Part shown: one piece after another, positions 1 to 6,600 of the stretch
How the letters are laid out: every line of letters begins with the position of its first letter
Position numbering within the stretch: the stretch's first letter is position 1
NCBI GenBank assembly: GCA_026786225.1
Contig: JAJAYN010000042.1
Location: 1 to 8,016, forward strand
Reading direction: 5' to 3'
Length of the DNA: 8,016 nt
DNA from: Burkholderiales bacterium
Lineage (GTDB): Bacteria > Pseudomonadota > Gammaproteobacteria > Burkholderiales > Usitatibacteraceae
The notes under the pieces: model-generated
The model's input: the letters and a program-made list of their open reading frames with translations, nothing else
What the model was told of the DNA's origin: nothing
Databases searched by the model: none
Made by a program: the position numbers and the translations under genes

Positions 1-482
1 GACTTGGCCTCCGCGAGCGCCGCATCGAAATATGCCCCGTAAAAATCCGGAATCATCGCGCCGACCAGTGGCGCGGCGAGCTGCTCGCCGCCGACACCAA
101 AAAACATGACAACCGGGGCGACTTTAATCTTGTAGTTGCTCGCAAAGTCGGCGTGCGTGATGGAGCGTCCGCTGAAGTCGCGTAGCTTTTCCTGTCCGTT
201 GATTTCGACCTGGCGAATGAGCGACGAGTGTGTCGCGTTCCCGGCGCGCAATAGTGGCAGCAAATGCGAGCGCCTGACGACCTCGCAATGGGGACAACCC
301 GGCAAACTGATCATCACAATAAGCGGCATACCGGAACGTGCAGCGGCCACCGCATCTGCTGCGAGATCGCGCGCAGGCGGCAAGGCAGTCTCGGCACTGG
401 CCGCCAGCGAAAACAGGCACGCGGCTAGCCCCACCGAAATCGCCTTGGTGGCGCGACACAAATCGGCGTACGGAGAAGTCAT
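1..482 (-). CDS. SoxW-like periplasmic thioredoxin-fold protein (3' end outside the window)
   Basis: The frame is open from ATG at 482 to the window edge, giving 160 residues with no stop. Residues about 14-30 form a hydrophobic signal segment ending in SLAASA, so export is expected. A thioredoxin redox motif C-P-H-C lies at residues 63-66 after a hydrophobic strand (PLIVMISLPG), and V-A-P at 121-123 fits the cis-proline loop that faces the active site. The start codon overlaps the soxH stop (TAATG). The nearest purine-rich ribosome site (AAGGA) is about 15 nt upstream, so translation by coupling is likely. Thioredoxins in sox clusters (SoxW) are known to keep Sox components in a working redox state, and I infer a similar role here, perhaps reducing the SoxY thiol. 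CPHC is more typical of DsbA-type proteins than the CGPC of thioredoxin, so a thiol oxidase or isomerase is the alternative. The family is fairly sure; the SoxW name is not. Confidence 0.8.
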   Translation of the reverse strand, partial: MTSPYADLCRATKAISVGLAACLFSLAASAETALPPARDLAADAVAAARSGMPLIVMISLPGCPHCEVVRRSHLLPLLRAGNATHSSLIRQVEINGQEKLRDFSGRSITHADFASNYKIKVAPVVMFFGVGGEQLAAPLVGAMIPDFYGAYFDAALAEAK

Positions 483-1450
483 TACTTTGATAGCGATTCC
501 TTTTCCATCAACAGATAAGTCCCGTAAGCATTGATACGATTAGCCGCTTCAAATGCGGGCAGCTTGGCAAAACGGCTCCAATCGGTCTTCGCATATGCTT
601 CATCAAAGGGCACAAAATCCTCGACCGCTTTGCCCATTGTTTGCCGAATATAAATGAGATAGTCACGCGTTAACGTAAGGTCAGCGGCGGGATTTCGTGA
701 CGGCGCGCCGTGGCCGGTGATCATTGTGTGGGGCTTGAGCGCAATCAGTTTGGAAAACGTCTGCAACCACCGCTTGCTGTCAGCCTCGCCGACAAACGGG
801 ATGCGCCCGGTAAAGAGGATATCGCCCGTGAAAATCACGCCGGATTTTCCGACCACGATAATCACGTCTTCCGGCGAGTGTGCAGGCCCAAGATGAATGA
901 TGTCGAATTGCGTTCCGCCAAGCGTGAACGAGCGATTGCCTTCGATCCAGACGTCCGCCGGGATCAGTTGCGTGCTCTCATCGACCCAGGGCGCGAGATC
1001 GGCGCGGCGCTGTACCAGCCTCGCAGCACCTTCTCCACCATCGAGATACTCGCGTGCTGCCGCGTGCGCCCATACCTCGGCACCGGCTTTCTTGAAGGCC
1101 TGCAAGCCATAGAAATGGTCGGCGTGGTAATGCGTGACGATGACCTTGCGGATGGGCTTGTCGGCGACGTTGCGAATGGCGACAACCATCGCCTCACCGA
1201 GCGCTGCTGTACCCAATGCGTCAATAACCACGACGCCGTCGCGAGTGACCACGAAACCCGCATTTGAGTTAAAGCCACGATTCTCCTGCGAGGCAACGCC
1301 CGCCTTGCCCTGGACTAAGTAAATATCCGGCGCGACTTTCTGCGGCACCAGTACCGGCAATGTCACACTTGCGGCGCTGACAAAGCCCGCCTGCACAGCG
1401 AATGCAACAAACAGAAACCACGCGAGTTGCGCGTTGCGCCCGGCGATCAT
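482..1450 (-). CDS. soxH: SoxH-type metallo-beta-lactamase-fold hydrolase
   Basis: The protein has 322 residues. A hydrophobic signal segment (about residues 8-27, ending FVSAAS) predicts a periplasmic location. The metallo-beta-lactamase ligand set is complete: H-Y-H-A-D-H at 107-112, His191 in GPAHSPED, Asp210 in FTGD and His247 in TGHG, so a dinuclear metal (probably zinc) site is expected. The upstream half also carries the family strand VVIDALGT. The start is ATG at 1450, which overlaps the soxB stop as ATGA and has GGGGA upstream. A longer in-frame extension into soxB lacks a signal peptide directly after its start and is not favoured. SoxH-like hydrolases often accompany sox genes (Paracoccus soxH), but their substrate is not established. 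Related proteins sit in other periplasmic oxidation pathways, and a thioester, glutathione-conjugate or persulfide substrate would be a guess. The fold is very sure; the gene name is by context. Confidence 0.85.
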   Translation of the reverse strand: MIAGRNAQLAWFLFVAFAVQAGFVSAASVTLPVLVPQKVAPDIYLVQGKAGVASQENRGFNSNAGFVVTRDGVVVIDALGTAALGEAMVVAIRNVADKPIRKVIVTHYHADHFYGLQAFKKAGAEVWAHAAAREYLDGGEGAARLVQRRADLAPWVDESTQLIPADVWIEGNRSFTLGGTQFDIIHLGPAHSPEDVIIVVGKSGVIFTGDILFTGRIPFVGEADSKRWLQTFSKLIALKPHTMITGHGAPSRNPAADLTLTRDYLIYIRQTMGKAVEDFVPFDEAYAKTDWSRFAKLPAFEAANRINAYGTYLLMEKESLSK

Positions 1451-3168
1451 GCGATCCCCGCGTTGCCCTTCATGCCGATCAGTGTGGGTAAGTTGAGTTT
1501 CTTTGGCTGGATGGTTTTCTTGTCGCGCAAATAGGTTGCCATGAGTTCCCAGAGCGGCTCGCCGGTCGCGCCTTCGGCCACCGGTGCCCATCCGGCCACT
1601 TTGTATTTGCGCCCGGCATCAATCGGCTTGCCCTTGAGCGTCATGGCGCTTATCCGTCCACCCATCTTGCCGTTCGGGTCACAGGTATAGGAAAGGCCGC
1701 CCACCCGGACCATGTCGCCGCCCTGCTGATAATACGGATCGGGATTGAACAGGTTATCTGCCACGTCCTCAAGAATGGTTTTGATCGTTTCGCCGGTGAG
1801 CTCATTCACAGTGGAATAAGGGTAAGTAATCGCAGTCTGGTCCATCAAGTGCTCCATGGTGATCGCCTGTCCGGGTAGCAGTGTCGTCCCCCAGCGAAAG
1901 CCCGGTGAGAAGGCGATTTCAGCGCCCTTCACTTCCATGAGGCCATCGAGAATCAATTGGTCGATCGTGCCGTTGAAATTGCCGCGACGATAGAGAAGTC
2001 CTTCGGTTATCGCGAGTTTCTCGGCGAGCTTCGCTGCATATGGCGCGCGCATTTTTGTAATCAACGCATCCATGCTTTTGTCGGCGGGCAGCAGATTTGC
2101 GAAAATCGGCATCAGGCGATATTTGAAATCAACGATCTTGTTGTTCTTCACATCAAAATCGAGCACGCCGAGAATCTTGCCGTTTGAGCCCGCGTTAGTG
2201 ACCAGCGTTACGCCGTTGCGATTCTTGACCGCCACCGGCTTGGGCACACCATCGTGGGTATGTCCACCGAGGATGGCGTCGATGCCGGTCACGCGCGAGG
2301 CGAGCTTCAGATCGACATCCATGCCGTTGTGTGAAAGCAGCACGACGACCGTTGCGCCCTTGCCTCGCACCTCATCAACAGCTTTTTGCATTTCCGCTTC
2401 CTTGATGCCGAAGCTCCACTCCGGTGTGAAGTAGCGTGGATTTGCAATCGGCGTGTATGGGAATGCCTGACCGATGATCGCTACCGACACGCCATTAATT
2501 TCCTTAATGACGTACGGCGGAAACACGGGATCGCCAAAATCGGTGGTCTGCACGTTCTGCGCGATGAAATCGATCTTGCCTTTGAAATCGTTTTCGACAA
2601 TTTCCTTGACGCGTTTATCACCGAGTGTAAATTCCCAGTGGCCGGTCATGACATTGACGCCCAGTTCGAGGGCGGCATCGACCATGTCCTGTCCCTTCGT
2701 CCATAACGCCGTGGCGGAGCCCTGCCAGGTATCGCCACCATCAAGCAACAGCGCGCCCGGGCGCATGGCTTTCAATTGCTTCACCAGCGTTGCCAGATGT
2801 GCAAAGCCACCCACTTTCCCGTACTTGCGTGCAGCCTTGTCAAAATCAAGATAGGTGAACGCATGCGCTTCGGCACTTCCAGGATTGATACCGAAATGCT
2901 TCAACAGTTTTTCACCGACCAGATGCGGCGGTTGACCCATTGAATCTGCCACTCCGATGTTGACGTTGGGTTCACGAAAATAGATTGGCTTAAGTTGCGC
3001 ATGGCAGTCTGTCATGTGCAACAAATGCACATTGCCGAAGGGGGGCAACTCGTAAAGTGCATTTGTCTTGCCGCTGGCTGCGAACACCTCCTGATGATCA
3101 AGCGCAAATCCACTTGCGCTCGCAATGGCCAGCAAATGCAGGAACTCGCGGCGACTGATGTTAGACAT
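1447..3168 (-). CDS. soxB: SoxB, sulfate thiol esterase (S-sulfosulfanyl hydrolase)
   Basis: The protein has 573 residues, close to the usual SoxB length. It hydrolyses the sulfone group from SoxY-cysteine S-thiosulfonate in the periplasm, releasing sulfate. It belongs to the 5'-nucleotidase/metallophosphoesterase superfamily, with a dinuclear manganese site in characterised SoxB. Visible metal motifs are MTDCHAQ (Asp54, His56), DGGDTWQG (Asp146), GHWEFTLG (176-183, the SoxB variant of the nucleotidase GNHE motif), LLSHNGMD (His280) and GGHTHD (301-306). The C-terminal nucleotidase domain follows from about residue 385. SRREFLHLL at the N terminus is a twin-arginine signal, so the protein is exported folded. 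ATG at 3168 is chosen because it puts the signal at the very N terminus; GAGG lies 12 nt upstream. A TTG at 3186 would overlap the stop of the preceding gene and add six residues. It begins 14 nt after the GlcG-like gene. Confidence 0.97.
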   Translation of the reverse strand: MSNISRREFLHLLAIASASGFALDHQEVFAASGKTNALYELPPFGNVHLLHMTDCHAQLKPIYFREPNVNIGVADSMGQPPHLVGEKLLKHFGINPGSAEAHAFTYLDFDKAARKYGKVGGFAHLATLVKQLKAMRPGALLLDGGDTWQGSATALWTKGQDMVDAALELGVNVMTGHWEFTLGDKRVKEIVENDFKGKIDFIAQNVQTTDFGDPVFPPYVIKEINGVSVAIIGQAFPYTPIANPRYFTPEWSFGIKEAEMQKAVDEVRGKGATVVVLLSHNGMDVDLKLASRVTGIDAILGGHTHDGVPKPVAVKNRNGVTLVTNAGSNGKILGVLDFDVKNNKIVDFKYRLMPIFANLLPADKSMDALITKMRAPYAAKLAEKLAITEGLLYRRGNFNGTIDQLILDGLMEVKGAEIAFSPGFRWGTTLLPGQAITMEHLMDQTAITYPYSTVNELTGETIKTILEDVADNLFNPDPYYQQGGDMVRVGGLSYTCDPNGKMGGRISAMTLKGKPIDAGRKYKVAGWAPVAEGATGEPLWELMATYLRDKKTIQPKKLNLPTLIGMKGNAGIA

Positions 3169-3182
3169 ACGTGGCAATCGCC

Positions 3183-3698
3183 TCAAAACTCGATATCGTC
3201 TGCGATGGCCTTGATGCCAGCCTTCGCGCAGGCATCATCAGCGTCGCCCCCCGGGGCACCTGAAACGGCAATTGCGCCGAGCAGATTGCCCGCCGCTTCG
3301 ATCGGTAGACCCCCACCCACAGCAGCGACGCGTGGCAATTGGCGAATACCACTCATCGTTTTACCAGGCTGCGTTTCTGTGGCTAACGAAGTTGTCGATT
3401 GTTTAAAGCTGGCCGCAGTCCACGCCTTGGCCGTTGCCACGTCAGGCGTATGCGCACCGGCGTAGCGATCGCGCAATACGACCTGAACAACACCAGCGCG
3501 ATCCACCACCGCGACCGCAGTTTGAAAGCCCTCCTTGCGACATTGCGTTAGCGCTGCTTGAGCCGCCTTTAACGCCGCTTCTGGCGTGAGCATCTTGACC
3601 GAGAATGTCGGTGCGTCCGCTGCGAGCGAAGACGCTGACCCGCAGGCGATAGCGGCCAGCAGGCACGATGTAAATACAACTCGTCGATAGCTCTTCAT
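3183..3698 (-). CDS. Exported GlcG/HbpS-family (heme-binding-like) protein
   Basis: The protein has 171 residues with an N-terminal signal peptide (basic MKSYRR, hydrophobic 7-19, likely cleavage near SLAA). The mature part shows the GlcG/HbpS (DUF336) signature: AVVDRAG at 63-69, a DRYAGAHTPD segment at 77-86, GGGLPI at 128-133, and a C-terminal block from LGAIAVSG through GGDADDAC to KAGI at about 140-162. In Streptomyces, HbpS is an extracellular heme-binding redox sensor; other members are of unknown function. The role in sox clusters is not established. Heme handling or sensing for the several c-type cytochromes here is possible. ATG at 3698 is supported by AAGGA seven bases upstream and by the signal peptide; a longer start at 3740 would lie inside the terminator hairpin. 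Cys19 could suggest a lipoprotein, but the lipobox is poor. It is the first gene after the internal terminator and sits 14 nt before soxB. Confidence 0.88.
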   Translation of the reverse strand: MKSYRRVVFTSCLLAAIACGSASSLAADAPTFSVKMLTPEAALKAAQAALTQCRKEGFQTAVAVVDRAGVVQVVLRDRYAGAHTPDVATAKAWTAASFKQSTTSLATETQPGKTMSGIRQLPRVAAVGGGLPIEAAGNLLGAIAVSGAPGGDADDACAKAGIKAIADDIEF

Positions 3699-3724
3699 AA
3701 GATATTCCTTATGTTTGTTTGCGC

Positions 3725-3750
3725 AAAAAAGCCCGGGCACGCCGGGCTTT
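3725..3750 (-). terminator. Intrinsic terminator directly after soxX, inside the sox cluster
   Basis: Reading the minus strand, AAAGCCCGG (3750-3742) pairs perfectly with CCGGGCTTT (3736-3728) around a five-base loop CGTGC. The run of T continues to 3725, giving six T in all. The stem starts 6 nt after the soxX stop codon and ends 26 nt before the next start codon. On the plus strand the stem is followed by only three T, so it is oriented to stop sox transcription. Being inside a co-directional cluster, it probably reduces rather than abolishes transcription of glcG-soxB-soxH-soxW, unless that part has its own promoter. Confidence 0.85.
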
Positions 3751-3756
3751 CAAGTA

Positions 3757-4374
3757 TTAATTGTTGACTGGTGAATTCGGATCGAGCAACAACGCAGTGA
3801 CGTGCTTTATTTGCTCTTCAGTCAGGATGCCGCTATGCCCGAAACGCGGCATATTGGTACAGGCCGAGTACGCTTCGGCATTGTAAATTTTGCCATACGT
3901 GTATTTCTGAATCGGCTCGGTATTGCCGCGCAACTTGCCGTAGTTGTAAAGACTCGGGCCGATATTGCCGAAGGAGATTTCCACCTTTGTCAGTTGGTGG
4001 CACGCGTAGCAATTGCCCCCTGCCGGTAGCGCTGGGTTGTCGCTAAACTGTTTGCCAACGCCAGACTGCGCAATTTTTTCGCCTTCTTTCCAGTCACCCA
4101 GCAATTTTCCGTCAGCGGGGTACTTCATCAACTTCATGTTGAGTGCTTCAATTCGCCTGGCGACTTCCGGCGGGCGTTTCTCGGGATACTGCGAACACAG
4201 GCGCTGGGTTTCGTCCTGGTTTAGCCGATCGACCTTTGCCTGTCCGCGGTCCATGAAAGATGCCTTCATCACAAATTCTGCTTGCGTCGGTTTGATTGCA
4301 TCCGCCGCCGCGCAAAGTTGGATGGAAGCTGTGAAAGCGGCGACAGACAATGAGGTGAAATGGATAATTTTCAT
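3757..4374 (-). CDS. soxX: SoxX, monoheme c-type cytochrome subunit of SoxAX
   Basis: The protein has 205 residues. A Sec signal peptide (about residues 1-24, ending CAAA) leads to the periplasm. One heme-attachment motif, C-Y-A-C-H, lies at residues 122-126. Met175 in NMPRFGHSG is the expected distal axial ligand, and GNIGPSL (136-142) is the conserved loop between them. SoxX pairs with SoxA to join thiosulfate oxidatively to the SoxY cysteine, passing electrons to a cytochrome c. About 85-90 mature residues precede the heme domain, making this one of the longer SoxX forms; Cys60 and Cys172 are extra cysteines outside the heme motif. ATG at 4374 is preceded by AGGGAG, which overlaps the soxA stop codon, and the gap to soxA is only 9 nt, so co-translation in a fixed ratio is likely. 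A strong terminator follows 6 nt after the stop. Confidence 0.95.
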   Translation of the reverse strand: MKIIHFTSLSVAAFTASIQLCAAADAIKPTQAEFVMKASFMDRGQAKVDRLNQDETQRLCSQYPEKRPPEVARRIEALNMKLMKYPADGKLLGDWKEGEKIAQSGVGKQFSDNPALPAGGNCYACHQLTKVEISFGNIGPSLYNYGKLRGNTEPIQKYTYGKIYNAEAYSACTNMPRFGHSGILTEEQIKHVTALLLDPNSPVNN

Positions 4375-4383
4375 GTCCGCTCC

Positions 4384-5223
4384 CTAGCGCTTGATTGACG
4401 GTGCAGTAAGCACACCACCGTTTGCATTTTTGGCCAGATACGTTGTAAGGGCGATAGACCCTTGCGACGTAAATTCGAGTTCAGGAAACCGCTGTTGCCT
4501 GAAACAATCGAACAACCGCCATTGGAATGACCGCACTTCCCCTTGCGAGACACGGTAAGCCGGCCACGACGTATAGGCGCGCTGTGCTGGCTCTTTTTTG
4601 GTGAGGTTGGGCAAGTCCTGGAGACGTATGCGCTGATTGTCCGCACCGTGGCAGGTCACGCAACCGAAATCGTGCGGGCCGCCGCGGTGAAAAAACATCG
4701 TCTTGCCAATCTCAAAGGCTTCTTTCTCTTTCGGGTGATTTATCGTGACATTCATTTTCATACCGCGCGATTCGGACGTCACATATGCGACCAGCGCTTC
4801 AATATCCGACTTGCGTTCCGGACTACCGAATGGACTCTTCTTTGCATCCTCGTACTTGTATCCCTGCAATATCACCATGCACGTGACCAAACGCGACTCC
4901 AGATCTTCGACTTTGTCGGTATCGGCAAAGTATTTTGGCAACACCGCATAGGCACCTTTGACCTTACCGGGTCCGAGACCAATATCGCATTGCTCAAATG
5001 ATGCATTTTTGGGGCCGCGCGGTTTCTTCCAGATGCCTTCGCCACGCGCCTCCCATAACTCCGCTGGATTACCGTCGCCCAATGCCTGACGGTATTTTTC
5101 GATTTCCTTGATGGTGGCATCACCACTACTGCCTTGCGCCGACGATGTGGATGCAACCAGCGCGCCGGTCAATGACGCGGCCACGATGCTGATTGCAAGT
5201 ATTGTTCTTTTGAAATATTGCAT
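4384..5223 (-). CDS. soxA: SoxA, monoheme cytochrome subunit of SoxAX
   Basis: The protein has 279 residues with a Sec signal peptide (residues 1-30, ending SSAQG). One heme motif, C-V-T-C-H, is at 188-192. Cys240 in RLFDCFRQQRFP is the active-site cysteine that, in characterised SoxA proteins, is an axial heme ligand carried as a persulfide. The N-terminal domain of the diheme forms is present as a fold, but its heme motif is absent; only Cys79 (FEQCDIG) and Cys115 (LVTCMV) remain, matching the disulfide of monoheme SoxA. This places the complex among SoxAX types with two hemes in total. Phe241 stands where tyrosine is common. ATG at 5223 is preceded by GGAGG six bases upstream. The 75-nt gap before it (5224-5298) is the largest in the cluster; I see no terminator there and no convincing promoter. 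Confidence 0.95.
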   Translation of the reverse strand: MQYFKRTILAISIVAASLTGALVASTSSAQGSSGDATIKEIEKYRQALGDGNPAELWEARGEGIWKKPRGPKNASFEQCDIGLGPGKVKGAYAVLPKYFADTDKVEDLESRLVTCMVILQGYKYEDAKKSPFGSPERKSDIEALVAYVTSESRGMKMNVTINHPKEKEAFEIGKTMFFHRGGPHDFGCVTCHGADNQRIRLQDLPNLTKKEPAQRAYTSWPAYRVSQGEVRSFQWRLFDCFRQQRFPELEFTSQGSIALTTYLAKNANGGVLTAPSIKR

Positions 5224-5298
5224 TTCACTCCTCCGAAAATATTACTGCGTATGCATCCAATTGGTAGCGTTAGCCACGTCTTGTAGGTCGACTGTGTG

Positions 5299-5742
5299 CT
5301 ACGGCTTCAGATATGCGAATCCTTCCTTTGCCTGCAATCGGCCGATTTCCACGACACCCGAAGGCACCAACTTTGTCTGCGGAAGCAGTTTCTTTGGATC
5401 GATCTTGTTTGACTTCAGCGTGATTTCGCAAACGCGAAATTCGACACCGCGCGCGGCCAATTCTTCAACCGGAATATTGAACGGGTTGCCGGTCGCGTTG
5501 ACAGCACCATCGAGCAAAAATTGAACGCCCTGTGCGTGCGCAACGACAACAATTTTCGTCTTGGGATCAACGTCAAGGTGATTCTTGATATTTCTCAACC
5601 CTTTGGTCGCCTGTTCAAATCCGGCGTCAAAGTGGTACACGACCTTGATAGGATCATCTTTGCCTGCTGCCCAGGCAAAGGACATCGTTGCAGCGGCAAA
5701 AAAAGCGAGCAATGCGCGGGTCATCCTTGGAAGGAGATGCAT
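5299..5742 (-). CDS. Exported DsrE/DsrF-like protein in the sox operon
   Basis: The protein has 147 residues. A signal peptide (about 1-26, hydrophobic core LLAFFAAATMSFAWAA) predicts export, unlike the cytoplasmic DsrE and TusD sulfur carriers. The mature part fits the COG1416 branch of the DsrE/DsrF-like fold: KVVYHFD at 33-39, KIVVVAHAQGVQFLL at 63-77, RGVEFRVCEITLK at 98-110 containing the single cysteine Cys105, and a C-terminal block SGVVEIGRLQ plus EGFAYLKP. Cys105 sits where family members keep their conserved cysteine. I infer a periplasmic sulfur-binding or persulfide-transfer role next to SoxYZ, but none is proven for this branch. ATG at 5742 is supported by GGAG six bases upstream; an internal Met7 start has no usable ribosome site and would shorten the signal peptide. 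It lies 12 nt after soxZ and 75 nt before soxA. Confidence 0.88.
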   Translation of the reverse strand: MHLLPRMTRALLAFFAAATMSFAWAAGKDDPIKVVYHFDAGFEQATKGLRNIKNHLDVDPKTKIVVVAHAQGVQFLLDGAVNATGNPFNIPVEELAARGVEFRVCEITLKSNKIDPKKLLPQTKLVPSGVVEIGRLQAKEGFAYLKP

Positions 5743-5754
5743 GCTTTTCTCCGG

Positions 5755-6066
5755 TCAGGAAATCGTGGCTTCGTCGGAGCGCTTGTCACCTTTATTGTCC
5801 GTCCAGGTAACAACGACTTTCTCGCCAGCTTTGCCGCCCGAGAATCGAAACTCCAGGAAAGGATTCTTCGATACGGCCGGACCCCATTGCGCTGAGAGCA
5901 CGGTCTTGCCGTTATGTGTCGCGATGACGTTCTGGATGAACCAGGCCGGCACAGTCTTGCCAGCCGAGTCCTTCCGTTGACCTGTTTCCATTTCATGTGC
6001 CATCAAAACCTTGACGACCACTTTGTCGCCCATGACGCTAGCGCGAATTTTCATTGGATCTGCCAT
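5755..6066 (-). CDS. soxZ: SoxZ, partner of the SoxY sulfur carrier
   Basis: The protein has 103 residues, the normal SoxZ size, an immunoglobulin-like beta protein with no cysteine and no signal peptide. Family motifs are visible: a HEMETG segment at 24-29 continuing through KDSAGK to VPAWFI at 39-44, and SKNPFLEF at 66-73. SoxZ binds SoxY to form the SoxYZ carrier on which sulfur intermediates stay covalently attached. Lacking its own signal, it is known in the family to be exported with SoxY through the Tat system. ATG at 6066 has a strong AAGGAG site six bases upstream. It lies 63 nt after soxY, with a small hairpin in between, and 12 nt before the DsrE-like gene. Confidence 0.97.
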   Translation of the reverse strand: MADPMKIRASVMGDKVVVKVLMAHEMETGQRKDSAGKTVPAWFIQNVIATHNGKTVLSAQWGPAVSKNPFLEFRFSGGKAGEKVVVTWTDNKGDKRSDEATIS

Positions 6067-6101
6067 GTAAATCTCCTTAAGTTTCAGAGTGAAATCGGGT
6101 A

Positions 6102-6119
6102 TTTCGGCGTCGGCCGAAG
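6102..6119 (-). other. Small hairpin between soxY and soxZ
   Basis: In the soxY-soxZ gap, TTCGGC (6118-6113, minus strand) pairs with GCCGAA (6108-6103) around a four-base loop CGAC. The stem is six perfect base pairs, and there is no T run after it, so it is not an intrinsic terminator. It could protect the 3' end of a processed soxY message or tune the soxY to soxZ ratio; chance is also possible. Confidence 0.4.
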
Positions 6120-6129
6120 TGCGCGTTAA

Positions 6130-6600
6130 TTAACCGCCACATCCGCCCAATGTCACCTTTATTTCCTTTGTCGCAAAAAAATACTTGCCATCTGCCTTGA
6201 CCAGTGCATACACGTTTGAGGTTTGCCCCATCTTTACCCGCGTTGAAACAAACGGCTCAGTACCCCCCGGAATGTCAAAAGCAGCGGACAAGGCGTTTGG
6301 GTTTTTTTCAACCAATATGGAAATCGATTCAGTTTTGGCTAATTTGCTGGCAACAGAGACCGGCACGACTGCACCGTTTTCGGCAATGTCGGGGGAAACA
6401 ATATTAATATCCTTGCTCTCAGTCGCGGCAGTGCCTCCCATCGCTTTTACAGTTTCCTGCAAATTTTTGGTATCGAACGCTGCCTTGTTCCAATCTGCCG
6501 CATAGACATTGCCGGACTTGAAAATACCCGCCGATGCGGCCAATGCAATGACTGTGACACCACCGGACGCCTGGAGCAGATTTCTACGAGTTTGTTTCAT
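6130..6600 (-). CDS. soxY: SoxY, covalent sulfur carrier protein
   Basis: The protein has 156 residues. It ends in VTLGGCGG, the flexible SoxY arm whose Cys154 carries the sulfur intermediates between SoxAX, SoxB and SoxCD. The N terminus MKQTRRNLLQAS followed by a hydrophobic stretch is a twin-arginine signal, with likely cleavage near VYAA (33-36), so SoxYZ is moved folded to the periplasm. The middle shows the beta-rich SoxY domain, with ENGAVVPV (74-81) as a clear family motif. ATG at 6600 is chosen because AGGAG lies six bases upstream and the Tat signal starts there. The frame stays open back to 6774, inside soxD, but that extension would bury the signal. The 67-nt AT-rich gap from soxD contains only a weak promoter-like pair. 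Confidence 0.97.
   Translation of the reverse strand: MKQTRRNLLQASGGVTVIALAASAGIFKSGNVYAADWNKAAFDTKNLQETVKAMGGTAATESKDINIVSPDIAENGAVVPVSVASKLAKTESISILVEKNPNALSAAFDIPGGTEPFVSTRVKMGQTSNVYALVKADGKYFFATKEIKVTLGGCGG

Noticed and set aside
124..459. Open frame of 111 codons on the minus strand rich in Arg and Cys
   Set aside because: It is a shifted-frame shadow of the thioredoxin-fold gene, whose true frame has a signal peptide, CPHC motif and cis-proline loop.
710..1267. Open frame of 185 codons on the plus strand
   Set aside because: It lies antisense within soxH, shows no recognisable domain, and the opposite frame encodes a full metallo-beta-lactamase ligand set.
4371..5223. Several overlapping open frames on both strands inside soxA and soxX
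   Set aside because: All conflict with the heme-motif-bearing frames and have no signal peptide, ribosome site or recognisable motif.
5224..5298. Gap before soxA examined for a promoter (TAATAT near 5240)
   Set aside because: No -35-like hexamer lies at a suitable distance, and the CCAATTGG palindrome is short enough to be chance.
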